A stretch of DNA of 64,000 nt, taken from positions 85,605 to 149,604 of the forward strand of contig NZ_JACHES010000007.1 in the NCBI RefSeq assembly GCF_014201585.1, given 5' to 3'. Shown here in pieces: positions 43,830 through 52,905 of this stretch. Positions within the stretch are counted from its first letter, which is position 1; every line of letters begins with the position of its first letter. The notes beneath the pieces are model-generated. The model was not told where the DNA came from, did not search any database, and was given only the letters and a program-made list of their open reading frames with translations. A program made the translations under genes and the position numbers. The stretch is from Anoxybacillus tengchongensis (GTDB lineage Bacteria; Bacillota; Bacilli; Bacillales; Anoxybacillaceae).

Positions 43830-44018
43830 ATGAAAGCTAATGTTGGTTCAGTTGATCGCATGATTCGTTTTGTATTAGGAATTGCGTTATTAGGATTATT
43901 TTTCCTCGAAGGAAATATCAAATATGTTGGCATTTTAGGAGTTGTTCTGATTGCTACGGCATTTATAAGATTTTGTCCGCTCTATGTACCGTTTCGAATC
44001 AACACAACGAAAAAATAG
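43830..44018 (+). CDS. DUF2892 membrane protein
   Basis: A 62-residue protein with two hydrophobic helices and the DUF2892 ending AFIRFCPLYVPF. The opening GSVDRMIRFVLGIALLGL is also typical. Such proteins (the YgaP membrane part) often go with rhodaneses and CoA-disulfide reductases. ATG 43830 follows GAGGAGG. It lies 68 bp after the Crp/Fnr gene. The conserved Cys may relay sulfur or redox state; function is not established. Confidence 0.88.
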   Translation: MKANVGSVDRMIRFVLGIALLGLFFLEGNIKYVGILGVVLIATAFIRFCPLYVPFRINTTKK

Positions 44019-44045
44019 CCTAGGCAAATGCTTGGGCTATTTTCC
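44012..44045 (+). terminator. Terminator after the DUF2892 gene
   Basis: AATAGCC (44015-44021) pairs with GGGCTATT (44035-44042) and T follows; the stop codon lies within it. Confidence 0.8.
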
Positions 44046-44227
44046 GTTGAACTGAAAAAAGCCGCCCATAGACGCCCGCTTATTAATAGAACATAAAATA
44101 TTTTTGTTAAAGGTAAATTTCGTTTGTTATATATTGACGATATAAAATGTTGCCCTTTTAGTCACAACTACCTACTTCTTTTTTCATAGTTGTTGTGATA
44201 AAATGAAAATGTAAAAAATTGAATAAT

Positions 44228-44389
44228 CGGCAAACTACTCGAAAGGGTAGGGCGCAAAGCTATAGGGGCTACGTCTATGTGTATAGATATGCCAGCCAGT
44301 TGCCCTTCTTGTGAAGTATAAGAAGGTTCCATTCTCTGGATACGTTAAACTATAGCTGCCTCTACTTACTTTGTTTGGGCAGCTTTTTT
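44228..44389 (+). ncRNA. c-di-GMP-I riboswitch with terminator, before a chemoreceptor gene
   Basis: The aptamer follows the GEMM-I pattern. P1 is GGCAA (44229-44233) with TTGCC (44300-44304). P2 is CTACTC-GAAA-GGGTAG (44235-44250) with a GNRA loop, then the GCGCAAAGC segment (44253-44260), then P3 with a TCTAT/ATAGA tip. A hairpin CTTCTT/AAGAAG follows and an intrinsic terminator AGCTGCC/GGGCAGCT (44354-44360 with 44377-44384) with T6. AGCTATAG in the aptamer (44258-44265) is fully complementary to CTATAGCT (44350-44357), which overlaps the terminator arm. The aptamer class is established; the switching direction is inferred. Confidence 0.88.
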
Positions 44390-44416
44390 ATTTTATTACG
44401 ACAGGGGGAAAGCATC

Positions 44417-46108
44417 ATGAGTTTAACGGTGAGAAAAAAATTAATTGTGGCGTTTCTTTCAGTATTATTGTTATTTTTTGTCGTAAGTATGCTTACATAT
44501 AATAGGCTAGAGCAAATCGATGAACAGTATTCCAATGCGATGAAAGAAGGATTTGTGCGCATGAATGTTGTTACAAATATGCAAAATGCGGTGTTGCGTG
44601 AACAAATTGCTGTACGGGGATATTTAATTAACGGAAAGCCTGAAAGTTTAACCGCATTTGAACAAGCAGCGAGCGAGTTTGCGGATAATCAAGAGAAAAT
44701 GGCATCATTACAGTTAGAGGCGAAAGCAAAGCAAGCCATTGATCGTTTAGTAAAAGCAGAGCAAGACTATCGTGATATTGCGAAACAGGCGATGGAGTTC
44801 AAAAAGCAAGGTCAAATGGATGAAATTTCACGTCTCATGAAAGAGCGAGGCAATGCCATTACGTTAGAAGTAACTGAAGCGGGGGAGCAAGCGCGAGCGG
44901 CACAAGGCGAACATTTGCAGAAAATGAGCGAAACGTTATCACAACAAGCAAAAGATATGAAATATATGACGCTTATAACGATGGGCATTGCCTTTTTTGT
45001 AAGTATTGCCATTGCGTTATATATTAGCGAAAAGATTGCAAGACCAGTGAAACAAATTTCCGATCATGCTGAAAAAATTGCGCACGGTGATTTGTCAGTT
45101 GATGACATTCATGTGACGAACCGAGATGAAATTGGTGAATTGGCGAAGTCGTTTAATCGAATGGCTCACAACTTGAAACAGCTTATTCAACAAGTAAGTG
45201 CAGCAACCGAGCATGTGTCTGCTTCGGCACAAGAGCTCATGGCAAGCGCGGAGCAGGCAAGTGCAGCGACAGAAGAAGTAACGACAGCTATTCAAGAAGT
45301 AGCCCAAGGGGCAGAAATGCAAGGAAAACATGCAGAAGAAAGCGTGGAAGCTATTGGTGAGATGGCAACAGGAATTGAGCGAATGGCTCAAACGGCTACC
45401 GTTGTAGCGAATTCTGTGACGGAGACAACGAAACAAGCGACTGTCGGACAGCAATATTTACAAAAAGTCGTTATGCAAATGAATACAATTAACCAGTCGA
45501 CAAACGAAACGAATACAGTAATTAAAGAGCTAAATGAAAAATCAGCACAAATCGGAAAAATTGTCGATGTCATCGTCGGTATTGCTGAACAAACAAACTT
45601 ATTGGCGCTTAACGCAGCCATTGAAGCGGCACGAGCAGGCGAACACGGAAAAGGGTTTGCCGTTGTAGCAGACGAAGTGCGTAAATTGGCAGAACAGTCG
45701 CGTGAGTCTGCAAATCAAATTGCACAATTAATTGAAATGATTCAACAAAATACAGGCCATGTTGTAAGTATTGTTGGAAAAGGAACGGAAGAAGTGAAAC
45801 AAGGAACAAAATTAGTAGAAGAGACAGGAACATTTTTTGCGCAAATTTTGCGCTCGATTGAACAAGTAAATGCCCAAATTCAAGAACTATCAGCGGTTTC
45901 TGAACAAATGTCGGCCGGTGTTCATCAAGTGCATGCTTCGATGGATGAAGTATCGTCGATTGCGAAACACTTCGTTGAACGGACGGCTGAAATTTCCGCA
46001 TCTTCTGAAGAACAGCTAGCATCAAGTGAAGAAGTAACATCAGCAGCTACATCGTTAGCTGAAATGGCAGAAAAACTACGCAATGCGGTTTCTACGTTTA
46101 AAGTTTAA
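44417..46108 (+). CDS. Methyl-accepting chemotaxis protein under c-di-GMP riboswitch control
   Basis: A standard transmembrane chemoreceptor of 563 residues. TM1 is at about 8-30, an extracellular four-helix-bundle type sensor domain at about 31-185, TM2 at about 187-207, then a HAMP domain ([20 protein letters not shown]). The signalling hairpin has [23 protein letters not shown] 44417 follows AGGGGG. It is the only gene behind the riboswitch and ends at a strong terminator, so c-di-GMP level directly sets its dose. Confidence 0.94.
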   Translation: MSLTVRKKLIVAFLSVLLLFFVVSMLTYNRLEQIDEQYSNAMKEGFVRMNVVTNMQNAVLREQIAVRGYLINGKPESLTAFEQAASEFADNQEKMASLQLEAKAKQAIDRLVKAEQDYRDIAKQAMEFKKQGQMDEISRLMKERGNAITLEVTEAGEQARAAQGEHLQKMSETLSQQAKDMKYMTLITMGIAFFVSIAIALYISEKIARPVKQISDHAEKIAHGDLSVDDIHVTNRDEIGELAKSFNRMAHNLKQLIQQVSAATEHVSASAQELMASAEQASAATEEVTTAIQEVAQGAEMQGKHAEESVEAIGEMATGIERMAQTATVVANSVTETTKQATVGQQYLQKVVMQMNTINQSTNETNTVIKELNEKSAQIGKIVDVIVGIAEQTNLLALNAAIEAARAGEHGKGFAVVADEVRKLAEQSRESANQIAQLIEMIQQNTGHVVSIVGKGTEEVKQGTKLVEETGTFFAQILRSIEQVNAQIQELSAVSEQMSAGVHQVHASMDEVSSIAKHFVERTAEISASSEEQLASSEEVTSAATSLAEMAEKLRNAVSTFKV

Positions 46109-46140
46109 GGTGTCCCTAGAATTTTCGGGACACCTTCTCT
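46109..46140 (+). terminator. Terminator of the chemoreceptor gene
   Basis: GGTGTCCC/GGGACACC (46109-46116 with 46127-46134) is followed by a T-rich tract. Confidence 0.85.
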
Positions 46141-46145
46141 TTATT

Positions 46146-46334
46146 TTATGATTTTCTTCTTTTACTTTGGCGAATGCCAGCTGCTTCAGCACGTGCTTGT
46201 GCCTCTAAATCTTCATGATCGGCAAATTCGGCAGAAAACTCGACATCGTGACCGTCTGATTTCATCGTTTTTGGTACTTGTGGCATTTTTGATTTGTTTT
46301 TATCGCGCGCTTTTTGACCACGTGAACGTCCCAT
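46146..46334 (-). CDS. yfhD: YfhD family small protein
   Basis: A 62-residue basic protein starting MGRSRGQKARDKNKSKMPQV with VEFSAEFADHEDLEAQAR downstream, the YfhD pattern. YfhD-type proteins are small, hydrophilic and common in spore formers; function unknown. ATG 46334 follows AAGGAGG. The longer upstream frame is unsupported. Confidence 0.82.
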   Translation of the reverse strand: MGRSRGQKARDKNKSKMPQVPKTMKSDGHDVEFSAEFADHEDLEAQARAEAAGIRQSKRRKS

Positions 46335-46402
46335 ATGTGTCGCCTCCTTTCTTTCGCTACTAGCATGTGACGAATAGCGAAAAAAATGAATGGACAATGT
46401 TG

Positions 46403-46531
46403 TTAATGGCGAGCATGTTTGTCAGTAAATCCACCTGCTTGATCTGCTCGTTTAAAGTCGCGAGCATATGTCACTTCTTGTGCGCTAGAGAGCGTACTTT
46501 TCGTTTTCTCACGTTTCTTTTTGTCAGTCAT
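46403..46531 (-). CDS. yfhE: YfhE family small protein
   Basis: A 42-residue frame from ATG 46531 reading MTDKKKREKTKSTLSSAQEV and YARDFKRADQAGG, matching the YfhE family of tiny Bacillaceae proteins. It precedes yfhD on the same strand, as in B. subtilis. A weak ribosome site (GAGGG) lies upstream. Function unknown. Confidence 0.72.
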   Translation of the reverse strand: MTDKKKREKTKSTLSSAQEVTYARDFKRADQAGGFTDKHARH

Positions 46532-46599
46532 ATGTATCCCTCGCTTTTGTAAAATGTCACGTTAACATTATGAACAGAAAAATAAAAAATTATCCAAAT

Positions 46600-46626
46600 A
46601 AAAAACCTGTTCGCACAGAACAGGTT
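46600..46626 (-). terminator. Terminator of the GNAT gene
   Basis: AACCTGTTC/GAACAGGTT (46604-46612 with 46618-46626) followed on the minus strand by T6; it overlaps the stop codon. Confidence 0.85.
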
Positions 46627-47182
46627 ACGCTTCTTTTAATTGTTGTTCGTCATCGACTTTTTGTTGGCGCATCGCATATAACGTATAGTTGTCCTTAGAA
46701 ATTTCATACAAGTTATATATGTCTTCACCTTGATTAATGGCTTCCCATAATGGTTTTCTCGTTTCATTAGCAAGGGTGACGTAAGGAAGTTTTTCGGCAG
46801 CTTTTGTGGAGCGGACGTTGACTTTGCGAATGCGCATGAAGATTGTGTTGATGGAACGTTCATAAAACAGTTCGTTAAAGAAGGCGTCTTTAGCAAGTTG
46901 GTTGTATCCTTTTCCGTGATACGGCTTTCCGAGCCATGTGCCTAAAAAGCCAGCGCCATCCTCAATATCAAATAAGTTAATCGTTCCAATTGGATTGCCC
47001 CACTCATCTAAAATAGTGCGCGAAATGAGTTCACCGCGTTCTTCCGCTTCAATCGTTTGTTTTGTAATAAATAAAAACTCTTCGTATGAATATGCTTTAT
47101 GGCGCACGAAAGGGAAGACGTCCGGGTGCACCATAAGTTCATACAACGCTTGACAATCTTGCAGTTCGCGTTTTTTTAACAT
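46625..47182 (-). CDS. GNAT family N-acetyltransferase
   Basis: A RimJ/RimL-like acetyltransferase of 185 residues. The acetyl-CoA binding stretch reads GTWLGKPYHGKGYNQLAKDA, preceded by GTINLFDIEDGAGF. The acceptor is unknown (protein N-termini, amino acids or antibiotics are all possible). ATG 47182 has GGAGGG seven bases upstream. The tRNA-like RNA element lies directly before it, so it may be the element's downstream gene. Confidence 0.85.
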   Translation of the reverse strand: MLKKRELQDCQALYELMVHPDVFPFVRHKAYSYEEFLFITKQTIEAEERGELISRTILDEWGNPIGTINLFDIEDGAGFLGTWLGKPYHGKGYNQLAKDAFFNELFYERSINTIFMRIRKVNVRSTKAAEKLPYVTLANETRKPLWEAINQGEDIYNLYEISKDNYTLYAMRQQKVDDEQQLKEA

Positions 47183-47210
47183 CGGATTTCCCTCCATTCA
47201 CGAGGGCAGT

Positions 47211-47340
47211 CGACCATAGGGAACGAGCCACCCTCGAAATTTTTTAATTTATGCAAATCAAAAAATTTCGGGGTGGGAATCGAACCCACTAGAACCAGCG
47301 TATTGCTGGTGGCGCACCATTTGCCTTCCCTTACTGTCGC
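47211..47340 (-). ncRNA. Structured RNA candidate with tRNA-like arms (Y-RNA-like)
   Basis: Read on the minus strand from 47340, an outer stem (CGAC plus AGGGAA with TTCCCT plus GTCG; 47339-47326 with 47223-47211) closes a junction. Inside are a D-arm-like hairpin GGC/GCC with GG in the loop (47325-47311), an anticodon-arm-like CCAGC/GCTGG hairpin (47309-47295), a 5-base variable region, a perfect T arm GTGGG-TTCGATT-CCCAC (47289-47273), and an 11-bp hairpin CGAAATTTTTT/AAAAAATTTCG (47270-47235). Order and spacing mimic tRNA, but the acceptor strand pairs into a capped hairpin. A -10-like TATACT (47349-47344) lies just upstream. Class unknown. Confidence 0.5.
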
Positions 47341-47427
47341 ATCAGTATATAATTTTGAACGTATATATTTCGTGTATAACCTTTTATATCATACTTGAAA
47401 CGATGTAAAAAATAAATAGTTTTTTTA

Positions 47428-48555
47428 TTAATTTTTTTTGTATATTATTTCCCCATTTATCATGGTGAGGATAGGGGTAGAAAGATAATGAAAAGGATGA
47501 TAATTCCAAACGACAATATCAGCATCTTTTCCAATTTCTAAGCTGCCGACACGGTCATCTACTCCTAAGTTACGTGCTGGTAAAATCGTAATGCCTTCGA
47601 GCGCTTTTTGTTCATCAAGACCTTCACGTACAGCAATGGCAGCGCAAATGTGCAAATATTGAATTGGCGTGTACGGATGGTCTGTTGTAATGGAGACATG
47701 AACGCCGGCATCGGATAAAATTTTATACGTTTTCCAACTTTTGTTTTTTAACTCCACTTTGGAGCGGCGTGTGAGTGTCGGCCCAACGGAGACATGCAAA
47801 TTTCTACCTTGAAGTTCTTCCGCAATGAGATGCCCTTCTGTACAATGTTCAATGCGCAAGTCAAGCCCAAACTCATCTGCTAGACGAATGGCCGATAAAA
47901 TGTCATCAGCACGGTGGGCATGAACACGAATCGGAATTTCACGATTTAATGCTTGAATGATTGGAATGGTGCGAAAATCGCGTGGACAATCGCTATATTT
48001 AGCGTTGTAAAACGTTTCACGGAGCATTCCCATAATGCCCATGCGCGTGAGTGACTCTTTATTCCCTTGGCTATGCATGCGTTTCGGATTTTCACCGAGT
48101 GCAATTTTTAAGCCAGCTGGTTGTTTGATGATCATGTTTGCCACATTTTTTCCGTGTGTTTTAATGACTGCTGTCGTTCCGCCGATGACGTTCGCACTTC
48201 CAGGCATAATATGAACCGTTGTGATGCCGTGTTCGATCGCATCACGAAAACCAGGATCAAGCGGATATACGCTATCAATAGCACGTACATGCGGAGTCAT
48301 CGTTTCAATTGTTTCGTTTGCATCGTTACCCGCCCATCCTGTTCCTTCGTCGTATAAACCAAGGTGTGTATGCACGTCGATAAACCCCGGAAAGACGTAT
48401 TTTCCTGCTACGTCAATGATTTCTGTTTGTTCGTTAACTGAAAGGTTGTAACCGATTTCTGCAATTTTTCCATTTTCAATACGTACATCTGCTCCTTTCA
48501 TCGGAGGAGATGTAATTGGATATACTGTACCGTATTTGAGCAATATGTTTTTCAT
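47428..48555 (-). CDS. Amidohydrolase family protein (imidazolonepropionase-like)
   Basis: A metal-dependent amidohydrolase of 375 residues. The metal-site motif VFPGFIDVHTHLGLYDEG is clear. Later ligands appear in IRVHAHRADD, RIEHCTEGHL and SITTDHPYTP. The C-terminal ARNLGVDDRVGSLEIGKDAD is the typical composite beta-sandwich return. It resembles the imidazolonepropionase/dipeptidase-like group in Bacillus. The substrate is unknown. ATG 48555 follows AAAGGAG. Confidence 0.88.
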   Translation of the reverse strand: MKNILLKYGTVYPITSPPMKGADVRIENGKIAEIGYNLSVNEQTEIIDVAGKYVFPGFIDVHTHLGLYDEGTGWAGNDANETIETMTPHVRAIDSVYPLDPGFRDAIEHGITTVHIMPGSANVIGGTTAVIKTHGKNVANMIIKQPAGLKIALGENPKRMHSQGNKESLTRMGIMGMLRETFYNAKYSDCPRDFRTIPIIQALNREIPIRVHAHRADDILSAIRLADEFGLDLRIEHCTEGHLIAEELQGRNLHVSVGPTLTRRSKVELKNKSWKTYKILSDAGVHVSITTDHPYTPIQYLHICAAIAVREGLDEQKALEGITILPARNLGVDDRVGSLEIGKDADIVVWNYHPFHYLSTPILTMINGEIIYKKN

Positions 48556-48594
48556 GCTAGACTCCTTTATTTCCTTTTTCGAATAGTGTATTCG

Positions 48595-49503
48595 TCACGA
48601 TTGTAGTATGTTCACAAGCGCCCGATCAACAGTTGGAAATGAAAAATGATATCCTGTTTGAAGTAATTTTTCTGGGATGACACGCTGTCCTTCCAACACA
48701 AGCATGCTCATTTCCCCTAACAATAGTTTGAGAGCGAAGGATGGAACAGGGAGCCAATGTGGGCGATGTAGAACGTTAGCGACTGTTTTTCCGAACTGTT
48801 CCATCGTCACAGGGGATGGAGCGGTGACGTTGACCGGACCAGAGATCCTTTCATGACGAATGGCAAAATCGATTGCGCCAATGACGTCGTCTATATGTAC
48901 CCACGACATCCATTGCTTCCCGCTTCCAATCGTTCCACCGATAAACCATTTGTAAGGAAGAATGATGCGTGGAAGAGCTCCTCCACCCTTCCCTAAAATA
49001 ATGCCAAAGCGCATAAATATAGTGCGCACGCCAAGTGATGCAATACGTTGCCCAGCTTCTTCCCATCGTTTTACTGTTTGTGCTAAAAAGTCTGTTCCCA
49101 TTATTTCATGACGTTCTGTAAATGTTTCGTTGAGCGATGTACCGTAAATACCGATTGCGCTTGCTTGAATGACAACGTTCGGTTTTTTCTTCATTTTGGC
49201 GATCAGATCATAAATCGCGTGTGTTGCTTGTAATCGACTTTCCATAATTACTCGCTTCCTTGTTTCATTCCAGCGTCCGCTATTAATCGATTCACCAGCT
49301 AAATTGACAACCACATCAATGGAAGATAGTTGTTCATAAGGGTTAGTGTCCTCCGTTAGCCATTGTACATAATGAATATACGGATCGTTCTCCCGTTTTT
49401 GTGCATTTCGCGTTAATATATACGTATGATGCCCGTTTTGTGAAAAATATGTCGTTAACGCCTTGCCGACAAACCCAGTACCCCCAGCAATCAAAATATT
49501 CAT
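48595..49503 (-). CDS. yfhF: NAD-dependent epimerase-like protein YfhF (TIGR01777 family)
   Basis: The extended SDR fold starts with MNILIAGGTGFVGKALTTYF for NAD(P). VVNLAGESINSGRW, QASAIGIYG and SWVHIDDVIGAI are family hallmarks (SULA-like, TIGR01777). Length 302 is standard. AAAGGAGGG lies before ATG 49503. It is divergent from recX as in B. subtilis yfhF/recX. Function unknown. Confidence 0.9.
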   Translation of the reverse strand: MNILIAGGTGFVGKALTTYFSQNGHHTYILTRNAQKRENDPYIHYVQWLTEDTNPYEQLSSIDVVVNLAGESINSGRWNETRKRVIMESRLQATHAIYDLIAKMKKKPNVVIQASAIGIYGTSLNETFTERHEIMGTDFLAQTVKRWEEAGQRIASLGVRTIFMRFGIILGKGGGALPRIILPYKWFIGGTIGSGKQWMSWVHIDDVIGAIDFAIRHERISGPVNVTAPSPVTMEQFGKTVANVLHRPHWLPVPSFALKLLLGEMSMLVLEGQRVIPEKLLQTGYHFSFPTVDRALVNILQS

Positions 49504-49568
49504 TATTTTCCCTCCTTTCCTTTATTATGCGTTGCTCAAAGAAAAAAAGAAAGAAAAGGTGTGTTTTC

Positions 49569-50372
49569 ATGATGTGGATTGAAAAAATTGAAGTAGACCG
49601 AAAAAATGCTGAACGTTTTTACGTTCATTTTGTCAAAGAAGATGGCGGTAAACAAATGGTTTCTGTTGATCAAGATATACTAATTGAATACCGAATGAAA
49701 AAGGGAATGACAGTAACCCGAGAGCAATGGGCAGAGATGATGAAAAAAGATGACGAAAAACAAGCGTATAAGTTGGCCCTTCGTTTTTTAGCTTATCGCA
49801 TGCGCTCGAAACGAGAAGTGGTTGATTATTTAGCAAAAAAAGACATAGCTGCCCAAACGATTGAACAAGTGATTGTAAAACTACAACATGAGCAATACAT
49901 AGACGATGAACAATTTGCACATGCATACGTGCAGACACAAGTGAACACAACGTTGAAAGGTCCTTATGTGATTTATAAAGAGCTAATGGATAAAGGGATA
50001 AGTGACGATGTGATCGCAAAAGCGATGGAACGTTATACGGAAGATATGCAACGACATAAAGCGATCAAATGGATTGAAAAAATAAATAAGCAATCGAAAA
50101 AACGGTCGCATCAAGAACAAAAATTATATGTTGCGCAATTGTTGCATATGAAAGGTTTTCCTTCGCATATTGTTGAAGTGGCAAAACAACATGTGGCGGC
50201 AAATGACGAAGCGGAATGGGAAGCGCTCATGTATCACGGGGAAAAGGCACATCGTCGCTACAAAACATATGACCGTTATACGTATGAACAAAAAATGAAA
50301 CAAGCATTGTACCGAAAAGGTTTTTCGCTTTCGTTAATTGAAAAATTTTTAGAAAAGAAAAAGGAGGACTAA
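49569..50372 (+). CDS. recX: Recombination regulator RecX (YfhG)
   Basis: RecX binds and inhibits or modulates RecA filaments. The 267-residue protein has the three tandem three-helix repeats: ALRFLAYRMRSKREVVDYLA, then EQYIDDEQFAHAYVQ with KGPYVIYKELMDKGIS, and the last YEQKMKQALYRKGFSLSLIE. ATG 49569 has AAGGTG at about eight bases; ATG 49572 is equally possible. The frame upstream overlaps yfhF and is not used. Confidence 0.92.
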   Translation: MMWIEKIEVDRKNAERFYVHFVKEDGGKQMVSVDQDILIEYRMKKGMTVTREQWAEMMKKDDEKQAYKLALRFLAYRMRSKREVVDYLAKKDIAAQTIEQVIVKLQHEQYIDDEQFAHAYVQTQVNTTLKGPYVIYKELMDKGISDDVIAKAMERYTEDMQRHKAIKWIEKINKQSKKRSHQEQKLYVAQLLHMKGFPSHIVEVAKQHVAANDEAEWEALMYHGEKAHRRYKTYDRYTYEQKMKQALYRKGFSLSLIEKFLEKKKED

Positions 50373-50378
50373 TTCCTC

Positions 50379-51047
50379 CTATTCCACAATAATTTCTGCT
50401 TGTCGTTTATATTCGTTTATAATTGTTTCTGCTACTTGTTTTGGTGAGCGAAGGCGGGAACGGTCTTGAATATGGTTAGAATCGTCCCAAAACGGTGTAT
50501 TCATACCGCCCATATATACAGCCGTCACAGCGACGTTTGTTTCCGCCAGCTCTTTTACGAGACTTTCGCTAAAACCGCGTACAGCAAATTTACTTGCGAC
50601 ATATACACTTTCGTTTACTTTACCGCGCAAACCGGCTGTTGAAATAATGTTCATGATATTGGCTTCAGGTAACGTTTTAAAATATGGAAGAAATGCTTTT
50701 GTCATATATATCGTGCCTTTGACGTTAGTATCAATCATTTCGTGAATATGTTGCTCCGTCATTTGTTCTAGTGGGCCGAAATGGCCAATGCCTGCATTGT
50801 TAATAAGCATCGTAATGTTGTATGTATGACAAAGTGCTTCAGCTGTTTGGTGCACTTGTTCATAATTTGTAATATCAAGCGGGAAAGCGACTGCCTTTCC
50901 TTTACATGATTCAATTTGTTGTTGAACACATTGCAATGGTTCTTTTCTTCTCCCGACTAAAATGATTTCGTATCCCTTTTGTGCATATAAAAGCGCAAGT
51001 TCTTTTCCGAGCCCTGTCCCAGCTCCTGTAATAACGATACTTTCCAT
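50379..51047 (-). CDS. Short-chain dehydrogenase/reductase
   Basis: A classical SDR of 222 residues. The cofactor motif is TGAGTGLGKELALLY, then NNAGIGHFGP and the active-site Tyr-Lys in YVASKFAVRG with Ser in IISTAGLRG. The loop with GRRKEPL after the second strand, basic at that point, suggests NADP. ATG 51047 has AAGGA at eight bases. The substrate is unknown. It converges with recX. Confidence 0.88.
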   Translation of the reverse strand: MESIVITGAGTGLGKELALLYAQKGYEIILVGRRKEPLQCVQQQIESCKGKAVAFPLDITNYEQVHQTAEALCHTYNITMLINNAGIGHFGPLEQMTEQHIHEMIDTNVKGTIYMTKAFLPYFKTLPEANIMNIISTAGLRGKVNESVYVASKFAVRGFSESLVKELAETNVAVTAVYMGGMNTPFWDDSNHIQDRSRLRSPKQVAETIINEYKRQAEIIVE

Positions 51048-51132
51048 GATTTTCATCCTTCCGTATGTGATATATTTACAAAAACAAGGAAAACGTATAC
51101 ATAAACAGTTGTCAAGAAGTAGTCAAATGTCA

Positions 51133-51164
51133 TTGTGAATATATGCACAAATATGTAGTATAAT
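51133..51164 (+). promoter_or_regulatory. Rex-like operator and -10 of the lactate permease
   Basis: TTGTGAATATATGCACAA (51133-51150) matches the Rex operator pattern TTGTGAA-N4-TTCACAA with one mismatch. A perfect TATAAT follows (51159-51164), so the operator overlaps the expected -35. In B. subtilis, Rex represses ldh-lctP at high NAD/NADH. Confidence 0.65.
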
Positions 51165-51204
51165 GTCTTATGTCATTATATTACAACAAAGAAAGGGGAA
51201 CAAT

Positions 51205-52851
51205 ATGAGCTTTTTACAAGTGATTACAGCTTCTACACCGGTATTAGCTGTCTTTATTTTTCTCGTTTTACTGCGTCTCCCAGCGGCCAAAGCGATGCCG
51301 ATTAGTTTTTTAATTACCGTTGTTTTATCGTTGTTTGTTTGGAAAATGCCCGGCATTCAAGTAGCAGCTGCCACAATTGAAGGCGTCATTGTAGCAATCT
51401 CAATTTTATGGATTATTTTTGGTGCAATTTTATTGTTAAACACGTTGACAAAAAGTGGAGCAATGGATACGATTCGAAGTGGATTTTTAGGCATTACGCG
51501 TGACCGCCGTGTGCAAGTTATCATTATTGCATGGTTGTTTGGTGCTTTTATTGAAGGTGCTGCAGGCTTTGGAACGCCTGCAGCGATCGGTGCTCCGCTT
51601 CTTGTCGCTTTAGGTTTTCCGCCACTTGCAGCGGTTGTTGTTGCCCTCGTTGCAGATAGTAGCCCTGTTTCGTTCGGAGCTGTCGGCACACCGATTATTG
51701 TCGGGGTCGATCAAGGGCTTCGGGAAGGAAACTCTGTTGCCGAACGAGTGCAACATGTTATCGGCACAGCGGATTTATCATCATTTCTTCAAACATTAGC
51801 TAAACAAGCAGTGTCGTTTGATATTATTATCGGTACGTTTATCCCGCTTATTTTAGTGCTTATTTTAACGCGCTTTTTTGGTGAAAATCGTTCGTGGAAA
51901 GAAGGATTAGAAATTTGGAAATTTGCCTTATTTGCAGGGCTTAGTTTTACCGTTCCTGCGTTTCTCGTTGCTTCTTTTCTCGGACCAGAGTTTCCATCGA
52001 TGATCGGTGGATTAATCGGTTTAGCGATCGTCGTCCCAGCGGCGAAAAAAGGTTTTTTGTTACCGAAAGAGCCGTGGGATTTTAAGAAAACAGATGTACA
52101 TGAACAAGTAACGAACGTGCAAAAAAGTGACATGCCGCTTTTACTTGCATGGATGCCGTATATTTTAGTTGCGCTTATTTTAGTGTTAACTCGCCTTCAA
52201 AACTTACCGTTAAAAACATGGCTTCGTTCGGTAAAACTACAGTTTAACAACATTTTAGGAACGAACATTAGCACATCGATTGAGCCGTTATATTTACCGG
52301 GAACGATTTTTCTTGTCGTCATCTTCATTACAGTGTTTATGCATAAAATGAAGCGCGAAGATGTGGTGGAAACAGTAAAACAATCGGCATATACGCTCAT
52401 CGGTAGCGCCATTGCGCTCGGAACGGCGGTGCCGATGGTTCGAATTTTCATTAACTCCGGTATAAATGACGCCGGGCTTGCAAGTATGCCGATTGAGCTA
52501 GCATCGATGGTCGCAGGGGCGGTTGGTGCGGCTTGGCCGTTAGTTGCTCCTTTAATTGGGGCGCTCGGTTCATTTATTTCAGGTAGTGCAACGTTTAGTA
52601 ACATGATGTTTTCATTATTTCAATTTAGCATTGCTGATCAAATTCAAGTACCTCATCATATCGTTATCGCTGGACAAATGTTAGGGGCGAATGCAGGGAA
52701 TATGGTTTGTGTATTAAACGTTGTTGCTGCCGCTTCCGTCGTCGGTTTAGCTGGAAAAGAAGGGACAATCATTCGTATGACGCTCATTCCGATGCTTTAT
52801 TACGTATTGATGACGGGAATTTTTAGCCTTATTTTGATCTATGTATTTTAG
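51205..52851 (+). CDS. lctP: L-lactate permease
   Basis: A lactate:proton symporter of the LldP/LctP family with 548 residues and 12-14 membrane helices. Signature segments are [20 protein letters not shown] and [16 protein letters not shown] in the first half and [19 protein letters not shown] with [16 protein letters not shown] in the second. ATG 51205 follows AAAGGGG. There is no ldh gene beside it here, unlike the B. subtilis ldh-lctP operon. Confidence 0.95.
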   Translation: MSFLQVITASTPVLAVFIFLVLLRLPAAKAMPISFLITVVLSLFVWKMPGIQVAAATIEGVIVAISILWIIFGAILLLNTLTKSGAMDTIRSGFLGITRDRRVQVIIIAWLFGAFIEGAAGFGTPAAIGAPLLVALGFPPLAAVVVALVADSSPVSFGAVGTPIIVGVDQGLREGNSVAERVQHVIGTADLSSFLQTLAKQAVSFDIIIGTFIPLILVLILTRFFGENRSWKEGLEIWKFALFAGLSFTVPAFLVASFLGPEFPSMIGGLIGLAIVVPAAKKGFLLPKEPWDFKKTDVHEQVTNVQKSDMPLLLAWMPYILVALILVLTRLQNLPLKTWLRSVKLQFNNILGTNISTSIEPLYLPGTIFLVVIFITVFMHKMKREDVVETVKQSAYTLIGSAIALGTAVPMVRIFINSGINDAGLASMPIELASMVAGAVGAAWPLVAPLIGALGSFISGSATFSNMMFSLFQFSIADQIQVPHHIVIAGQMLGANAGNMVCVLNVVAAASVVGLAGKEGTIIRMTLIPMLYYVLMTGIFSLILIYVF

Positions 52852-52905
52852 CTTCGCTTTATGATACGATGAGGGTGAATTAGTCATAAAGTTGGAGTGG
52901 GGAGA

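Noticed and set aside
47217-47240. T-box motif (AGGGTGG followed by CTCGTTCCCT on the minus strand)
   Set aside because: The stem I/specifier part of a T-box is absent and the segment is better explained by the tRNA-like fold and its outer stem; kept only as an alternative.
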